64,000 bases of DNA from Hyposmocoma kahamanoa (taxonomy: Eukaryota; Arthropoda; Insecta; Lepidoptera; Cosmopterigidae): the NCBI RefSeq assembly GCF_003589595.1, contig NW_020653713.1, positions 2,551,551 through 2,615,550 of the forward strand, written 5' to 3'. Shown here piece by piece: positions 54,801 through 63,800 of this stretch (the stretch's first letter is position 1; every line of letters begins with the position of its first letter). The notes under the pieces are model-generated. The model made no database searches and was not told the origin of the DNA. It was given only the letters and a program-made list of their open reading frames with translations. A program made the position numbers and the translations under genes.

Positions 54801-57800
54801 CTTGCAGGAATAGGGCCTTAGCTGCGAGTGCACAAGCTGGTGACGCTGCAACAGCTGCTTATGTTTGAAGCTTTTGCCGCATTTATTGCACACGTAGCGC
54901 TGGCCGGCGTGTTCCGCCTCCTTGTGGTACACCACCGATGACGGGTGGTTCAACACCTGGAGTAAGAGAGAGGGTAAAATGAACATTTGGGTATACATTT
55001 AGGAAACTTTCATTTTAAAAGGTAAAGGACCTGATCAAATTCATAACAGCGAGATTTCTAACATAGTATAATAAGAGAAGTAGGGCAACTCCCACCTGCT
55101 CGGCGCATCAATGCCTACAATTAGCTTGAAGAGTTTTTTTTAATGATATCAAGTGATGGAACGAGCAAGTCATGCGCCTGATGGTAAGCGACATGCCTGT
55201 TCATAGTAGTTGCAGTGCCATTAAGATTCTTAAACCGCAAAGGTCTGCGGGGCACTGCCACTTCGCCGTGCCCCTTAGACATAAGTTGACAAGTTCCATC
55301 TAATCTAATCCTTTTATATACATTTTTAAGACTTCTGTACGAGTGAAACCGTACATTTTTTTTTATTTACATTTGTTATTTTAATATGCACAAGTAAACC
55401 CGCACGATATAAGTATTCAATTTATGCTTACTACAACACCACGGTGATCGATGTATATTTTGCAATAAATGAGTGTTATTATTGTCTCGTTCGGACACGG
55501 TCGTTTTATTTACATTAGTTAATAATACTCCAATCATTTGCATTGCAATTTGCATCTCTCTATCTCCTTGCATCGTCCTACTTGCATTTACATACATCCT
55601 GCAGTGCAACGTGTGTTAACGGCACAACTTTAAAGGCCTAAAATATAGGAATACATTAAAATAAATTAATAAAGTCGAAAAAATCCAAACTTTACTTAAA
55701 ATAATAAGATATTTCCATATTACATTCTCGCTTTGTAAACAATAGGACGTTCGGTAACTTTCATTTGATAACTGTGTTCTGAAAAACGTTCGTAACCTTA
55801 TATAGAGAAGTTCGAGTAATCGTACGGGTGTGACGCCATTTCGGTTCGGTTTCCAATACGAAAGATTAAGGTTCAATTCGGGTGTTGTGAAGAAAATTGA
55901 AAAGACAGGGGTCTTTTTTCTTTAGCCGAGAGAAGCGCGGGGAGATTCGAGAACTCTGTTGCGACTGGCGTAAGTGGTACTGATACTCGAACATCGAGAC
56001 GGAGGACGAAATTAAAAACAAATTAAAATTACATCTTATTAATAAATGTTACTACAAATTAAATGAATACTTTGATGACAAATAAAAATAATAATATTAT
56101 AATAAATCTGAATAATAAATAAATCCTAATTATATACTATAAAGTTATGCTATTGCAATCTAATTATATTCAAACTTTCAAGTGACCTATATTATTTCAT
56201 AAATAACAATTCTAATTAATAATTGAAACCTCGGCCTACCTCTGTTCTTATTGTTATCCCTAATAAAGGGCCCATATGTGCAGCGTTATTTCAATTTTAA
56301 AGACATGTACCACACGAATGCAATAAATAAACTCCCGAACACATAATTCGAGTCGTAAAGGGGTAGAATACAAAAATTAATTAAATTTTTATTTTTTTAT
56401 TAAAATTTTTATATAAAATTATTATTATCGAAGAAAAAGTTTTCCCCGCTTTTGCAAATCAAAATTCCCAACAAGGACTTATAGAAAAAACTTTTGGTAT
56501 ACTAGTTTCAAAATTGCATAATAGTTTTTGATCAATGAAACATTGTTTAAGCTTAGGCTTAATACTGAAAATGCGTGGTGGCCCGAATGACGTGTCCGGG
56601 AGTGTATAATGAGTATTGAGTATTGGACGGAGGGCAGCGAGAGAGGCACCTTTCCGCAGAGGTCGCAGGCGAAGCGGCGCGCGTGCGGCGCGCGTTGGCG
56701 CCGGTGCGACAGCGCGTGCAGCGCCAGCGAGCGCGGGTAGGCGAAACGCACGCCGCACTCGCCGCACACGTACGGCTTCTCGCCCTGGTGCACGGCCTGC
56801 AACACGCCCTGCAGGCTCAACGACGCTGCGGCTCGCACGCGCCACTGCTAGCCGCGGCACACGGCAGCGAAGGCAGCTATTCTGCCGTCCACTGACTACA
56901 ACGCGGCTAACTGGCTAAATCATTTCTTGAGATATCATAAAAAACCACAACCCAGTTATAGGATAGTGAAATTGTTTAATGATATGATAATTCAGCTATG
57001 CATGCTTAGGGTAAGTTCCGACAAGTCGAACACATAAATTTATTTTAACTGTTTTTAAAAGATAATTTTGCGCTTTATCTTTTGCTATTTAAAACGGATA
57101 TGTGACCTTTTGTCACTTAATTTATTACAAGCAGTATTTATTACAAGTCCCCGTAGCATGCGTATGGCTACGCATGATAGTCGCGACGCGCGCGATAAAA
57201 TTGAGATAAGCGCGCGCTGTTGGCTGTGTCAATCAGATCTAATTTAGATAGCCAATGGCGCGCGCTTATTTCAATTTTATCGCGCGCGTCGCGACTGTTA
57301 TGCATAACTATGCTACGGGGGCAGGTGGACCAGATGTCGCGACGAGTACCAAGCAACTATTTTTGTAAATATTTGTTTTACATTGACGAGCTGCGATTTA
57401 TCAAAGCTATTTTAATTTCTAGTAAGAACGTACAAATCAAGTAGACGGCACTTATTGCAAATTTTTAACCGACTTCAAAACAAAGTAGGAGGTTCAATTC
57501 GACTGTATTTTTTTGTATGTATATAACACTTTAACTCCGGTTTTGTGAACAGAATTAGATGATTAAAAAAATACTTTAAATCGCTCTTATGTAATATTTT
57601 CGGAATGCACGTTAGACGTTTTACCCTTCCAGTGTGAATATTTTTATCATTGGCTACCTCGATCGTCATCCTGACATTCACTGCCAAGAGTTGAATCCCA
57701 TATATTTCGGAACCAATTCAGTTTTTCAATTTCTGAAGTCCATTAATAAATGTAATCTATTAGTCCATTAGTAAACGAACAGGATTTGAAATTTCAAGTT

Positions 57801-60800
57801 GAAGTTTATGCGCAATTTCGAGCATAAAAACTTTTTGCATAATCTTGACGTAAAAAACCCATTGAGCGATTATATAATGAAAAAGCCCGCGGGTAGAATT
57901 TGGGGCATTACGGTCGACTTTGATTGCTTTGACACTGTTTACGAGCAAGTGTGATGAAAAGATAATTAAAAAAGTCCTCGCATTGGACTCATGGCAGAGT
58001 ATGAATGAATATGGCATTTACCTTGATATGCATAGACTTGCTCTGTTTACTACTGAACATCTTATCACAGTGAGGACACTTCAGTTTCACTTTACCCTTG
58101 GGGTCGATTACTTCTGTACTGTCATCCACTGTCTCTTCTGCTTTCTCTGAAATTATTACAAACTATTATTAATAAAATTATTATTTTTTCCTGTTTCTAC
58201 GTAACGAAGTACAATTTCAATAAAGAATTTTGATCTCTGATTGTGCGTAACTGCGAAATCTTCATATCGTCGGTGTTTAGTAGAAAGGCGAAAGCGATAG
58301 AAAAAAACTGCAATATAAAATCCAGTTTTGGTTTTAATCAAGTTTAGTTTTAAAAATTGAGTTTAAAAGGGAACGAAAATATTTTTAAAAAGTCGTGCAA
58401 ACGTAAAACATGCTCTTCTGAAATATTTTTCGAAATGGTGCTTTCGTCTTTGCTACAAAACACCGACGATATGTTTAAAGATCAACACAACAAACTGTTT
58501 AATTTTTTCTGGGTTAACATTTTTCTTAAACTGTCTTAGTAGCAGTAAAGCTCCTTGTGGCAGAGTTTAAAGTAGAGTTAAAGTACTATCAACATATTTC
58601 TGTAACCAAGCAGTAATGTTATTACTGCGTTCCGGTTTTGAAGGGTAAAGGTGATGGAGAAAGTACGGGCACATGGATTCTGTCAATTTATGTCTTAGGG
58701 AAGAAGAATATGCAGAGGCAATGCCTCTCAGATCTTTGCGATTCAAAGCTCCGAGCGGCACTCGTCACAGTCATCCCGTCACTTGGTAATCATAAAAAAA
58801 TATTTTATTTTTTTCTGTTAAGGTACTGAAACTATTGAAAAGCGGCCACAAATAATGTTACCGTCATTCTTCGATTCCTCTTCAAGACCGGAGCTGACTT
58901 CACTAGACGCCGGCTCCTTCTCCGAAACCAAGCTTTTGATGAATTCGGCGGTGTCGTCCTTGGCCTTGTCGCCGAGATCGGGCAGGGCCGTCATCGGGAC
59001 CTCCGGGAGGTCCGGCGGCAGCAGGAGCGGGTCCCGCCCGGCGGGCTCGGGCGCTTCGTCCGTGTCGGCCGGGGCGCCCTGGAACGCGCGACACGTGACA
59101 TTCGGCCAACGTTGACGCGGCGAGAGAGGCGCAGTAGAGGAGACTCACTACGGGCGCGGCGCAGGCGATGACGGTCTGGCCCTGGTGCGCGGAGTCCAGC
59201 TGGTGCTGCGTGAAGGCCACGCGCGTGGCGAAGGTGGCGGCGCAGGCGCAGCGGTACAGCACGGGCCCGTGCTGCGCCACGTGCGACATGTAGCGGCCCA
59301 CGCACGAGAACTCCGCGCCGCAGATGGCGCACAAAGAGCGCGTGGGCCGCATGCGCCCTGCGCACAACGGCTCTTACACGCTCTACTCATACTTTTCATC
59401 ATCTAGAAATTAACGACTAACGCCACCGCACCCGTACCACTGATGTGTATGCGTGTCACCTAAGTCAGTCAGTAATAAACTAGCTTCCGTCGCATTCGCT
59501 TGTTTCATTGCTACGCCCATACGTATCAGTGGCGATCGAGGCTGTATCATACTCACGCAATAAAAAAAATAATAACAAAAATGACGGATTTTTAGGCAGT
59601 GTTTCCAATTTGGACCCTAATACTCAAGATTAGCAAATATTTGCCAGACGGTTCAAGCAGGTTTTAGGGTTAAACTCAATCGACACAGAGGCAAAGAAGA
59701 AAGCAGTGTTAGGTGTTAGGTTAAAGGTAGATTTGCGGCAAATGTAACTTATCGTAACATGATAAAACAATTAACGTTCTACGTCGTTCAGAAAGGCGCA
59801 AATGTTCAAATTTCAAATAAATTTAAATCGGAAAATCAAATAAATAAATAACGCACACACTCAACATAACCTCGCACTAGGGAAACCCTGTGTCGCGAGT
59901 GCCATGGACACACACATAGACAACCACAAATTACACCCAAACTCACGAGAGAAATAAATGTAGGCCATACAAACATTTCTCCCGGCCCGGGAATCGAACC
60001 TGGGACCGCTGCGTGGCAGTCCGGCATGATAACCGTTCGACCACGGAGGCAGTTAAAAATTTAGTGGCGGGAAGCATTATTCGAAATTAGACTGCAGTCA
60101 AGCCTATAACCAATTGCTTCTTACAAAAGAAGCTGAAAAGCTGACTACAATCAATACTACAAAAGGTATATTTATGTACACACGCCTAGACTTTGGGCTC
60201 GCGAATGCACTCGCGGTGTTCCAGGCCGGAATGCGACTTCAAAAGAATAAATACGTTTTTCCAAGACAGCGTTACGTCTTTAGGTCATATTATTGATAAG
60301 AAAGGCTTGTACAAGTGCCCTAAAAAGGTAGACGCTATAATAAAGGCGCCTCGGCCTAACAATATAAAGGAACTTAAGAGTTTCCTAGGGTTGGTGAATT
60401 ATTACCGAAATTTCGTAGCGTCGAGTATACTATGTCCACTCCACGAATTATTACGCCCAGATGCGGAGTGGGAGTGGACCACGCGACACGAGGCGCTTTT
60501 GAGCAGATGAAGCGAGAGATAGCGTCCGAACGCGTGCAGGCACATTTTGAGCCCAGCGCCCGGCCGGGCTCGGCCCCGTGCTCTCGCAGGTGGACGCAGA
60601 TGGAGTTGAGCGCCCACTCGCTTATGGCTCGCTTGCGCTGATTGCCAGCGAGCGAAGCTAAAGTCAGCTACATAAGGAAGCGACAGCGATAGTGTTTGGT
60701 ATAAGACGATTCCATCAATACTTGTATGACCGCTCGGAGCCATTTATATTGAAAACAGATCACAAACCGTTATTAGCAATTTTTGGGGAAAAGAATGGTA

Positions 60801-63800
60801 TTTCGGTAATGACCCGATTAGTGAGGTACGCCACATGTCTTTCCGCGTATAACTACGTCATCCAGTGCATTTCGGGCAGCGAGAAGCTAGTTGCCGATTA
60901 CTTCTCACGCGCGTGTCCGGTGATGCCGGTGGGTAACATTACGGCTGCGTCGTCGTCACAAAAACAATGCAACTTACTAACTGTTAACGCGCTGCAACTC
61001 GGGAATCTGTCCCCGTTAACCTACAGGGACATCCAGAACGAAACGGTGACAGATAAAACTTTAGCAACGGTATCAAAATATGTTCAACTAGATTGGCCGC
61101 GCAGGGTTCAATGTACTAACATCGGTTAGTATTTTCGTTATAGGAATGATTTAGAAATAGAAAAGGGATGTGCAATGAGAGGTCATCGTGTTATAATTAA
61201 CCTATATTACCTAAATTATTAAGAAGTAGATTATTGCAAGAGTTGCATAACTCTCATCTAGGCATAGTTAAAACTAAAAGCAATGCTCGAACACGCATGT
61301 GGTGGCCTGTTATAGACTGGGACATTGAACAGCTGATCGGCGCCTGCACTGTATGCAGCGCGGTGCGGGCCGCACCCGCCAGCTGGAGCCGGCTGCCCGG
61401 ACCGTGACATCGTATTCACATCGACTACGTGATGGTAGCTCAAAGAACGTATTTGGTTGTGGTAGACGCGTTCAGTAAGTGGGCGGAATGTATAGACAAG
61501 ACAGGCGGTACAACTAAACAATTAAGAACTGAATTAATGTTGCTGTTTTGGAGATTCGGGTTACCAGAAACCATAGTGTCAGATAATGATGCTAAGATTG
61601 CTTCTCATGAATTCATACAATTTTGTCAAAAGAGTGGTATTAATTATGTAACTTCCCCTATATACCACCCAATACGCAATGGTTTAGCAGAATGTGCAGT
61701 ACGAAATTGTAAAAAAATTATTAAATCGATTATAGAACAAGAATCAAAATGTACGAGTCGATTAAGTCATACGTCGCAGAGTTACTTGTTTGAATATCGT
61801 ACAGAAGTACACTGTAGTACAGGAGTAATGCCGGCTAAGATGATGTGTATGCGTGAGTTACGTTCGAGATTAGATCTCATAGTACCACCGCTAGGAAAAA
61901 CTTGTCGGCGCGCATCCCTCGCCGCCAGTGCAAGTCGGTAGACAAGCGCGTACGTTTTGCGATAACGACGACGTGTGGCTCAAATGTTTTGTGAACCGGA
62001 AACCATATTGGAGTAGGGGTAAAATAATTAAGAAAATAGGCATTGGATGTCAATTGCAATAACGGAAATAATCCAATAGCTAGCCACGCTGATTCAGTAA
62101 ATGAGAAAAGAAGACTTCCCCTAGACGTATTGTACAGACCAACCATAAAAAATAAATAAATAGCAATGTCTTCAGTATTGCACCATAGTCCTTCACACCT
62201 GCTAAGGAAAAATAATTAATAACTGTTCTTTAATAGTGGAGACCAACCTTTCGGTCTTCCTCGTCCCTTTCCCTTGACAACAACGACAAGCTCTCCCGAA
62301 GTCTCCATATGACCTATAATCTCGGGCTCCTTGGGCACCATTAGCTTCGTCTCAACGTCGGTTTCTGGCTTCGTTTCGTTCTCGCTGTCGTCTCCATCGG
62401 TCACGCCTTCCTCTTTGAATATCCTTTCCAATTCTTTGCCCTGAAATAAACAACGATAATCACGAATCAGACAAATACTCGAGAAAAACTAACATGTAAA
62501 CATAGTATAATAAAACTAGTAGCCCAAGCCCCGCCTGTTTGACGCGTCAATGCCTACATGTAGCAAAATATAATTTTAGACACAGAGAGAGGGGAAGTCT
62601 AGTTTCATAAAGACTTGTGTTGTACTCAGTAGACAATACTATACTATAGTCCATCTGTTTAGGTACTTAACTAAATGTAAACAATCTTGAGATGTCTATT
62701 TAATGAAATATACATTTATAAAATGATTTTCCCTTACCTTCAAATACAAAATACAAATACTTAGCTTCATATGAAATTGCATGCCTATTTTTATACCTAT
62801 TGATTTGTAAAGCTTATGTTTCAATAAAAAGATGTATCAAGATTGTTTACGTTTAGTTAAGTACCTAAACAAATGGACTATAGTACAGATAGCCAACTTC
62901 ATATAAAGAAGTGTAGCACTCGTAACTCCACTTATTCGATCGCTTTTGATTCTTACCGTTGATCACTAGATGGTACCAAGTAAACCCACGATGCTATTGT
63001 AATAATATTCTGAAAGGCCAACAGATGGCAGTTATTACATTTTTGTCAAGGTTAATGCTCTTGTTCAGGTGTTGATTATTACAATAATATACAATAACAT
63101 GGGGACTGGCTTGTGGCCTCCATTTCTCTTCTCCTGTGGACTCTTGTTGTGGGTCAGATCCCGTATAGGTTTGGCCGAACTGAATATTGATGCTCAGGGA
63201 TATGAAGATGACCTAGTGATCACAGTTCCGAGGGCACTGTTAAAGTACTATATCATCACTTATGCAAGGAGCATTTGACACCATTTCCGCATGGTGTCAA
63301 TATAACGAATTATCATTTATTAATGCAGAAAAGACAATAATTGTCCCCTTCATTAGGAGACGGAAACTAGACAAGTTAGTGGAACTGATCCTTGGTGGCA
63401 GGGCTGTGGGTTTTTCCGCAGAAGTCAAATATCTAGGGATATATTCTTATGGTAGGACTGTGTTGGCATCTAATACCAAAGATGAATAATCTCAGGTTAT
63501 ATAAGGTAATTGTGAGGCCCATAGTGATATACACCTCTGTTGCTTGGAGTACCAAAGTCAGCCGAACAACCATAATAGAAAAATTACCTGCACAGCTTCT
63601 TTGAATCTGTTTGGAGTTTTTCTCCTTCTCTTCCCAGGTACCTCTTCCTTATTTTCCTGTTCTTTAGCAGCCAGTTCCGATTCCCTGGCCGCAGTTTCCT
63701 TTGCAATCTCCTCTGGAGACTTCGGCTTCTTGGGTGGGCGGCCACGTTTGCGCTTGGGCCTTTCCAGCCCAGACACTTGCAAGGAAATAGGATGCTCTTC

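Noticed and set aside
58903..59367. 154-codon minus frame joining two zinc-finger exons without an intron
   Set aside because: Past the donor at 59148 it becomes an Ala/Arg/Gly shadow; the spliced phase-0 frame is a coherent acidic linker.
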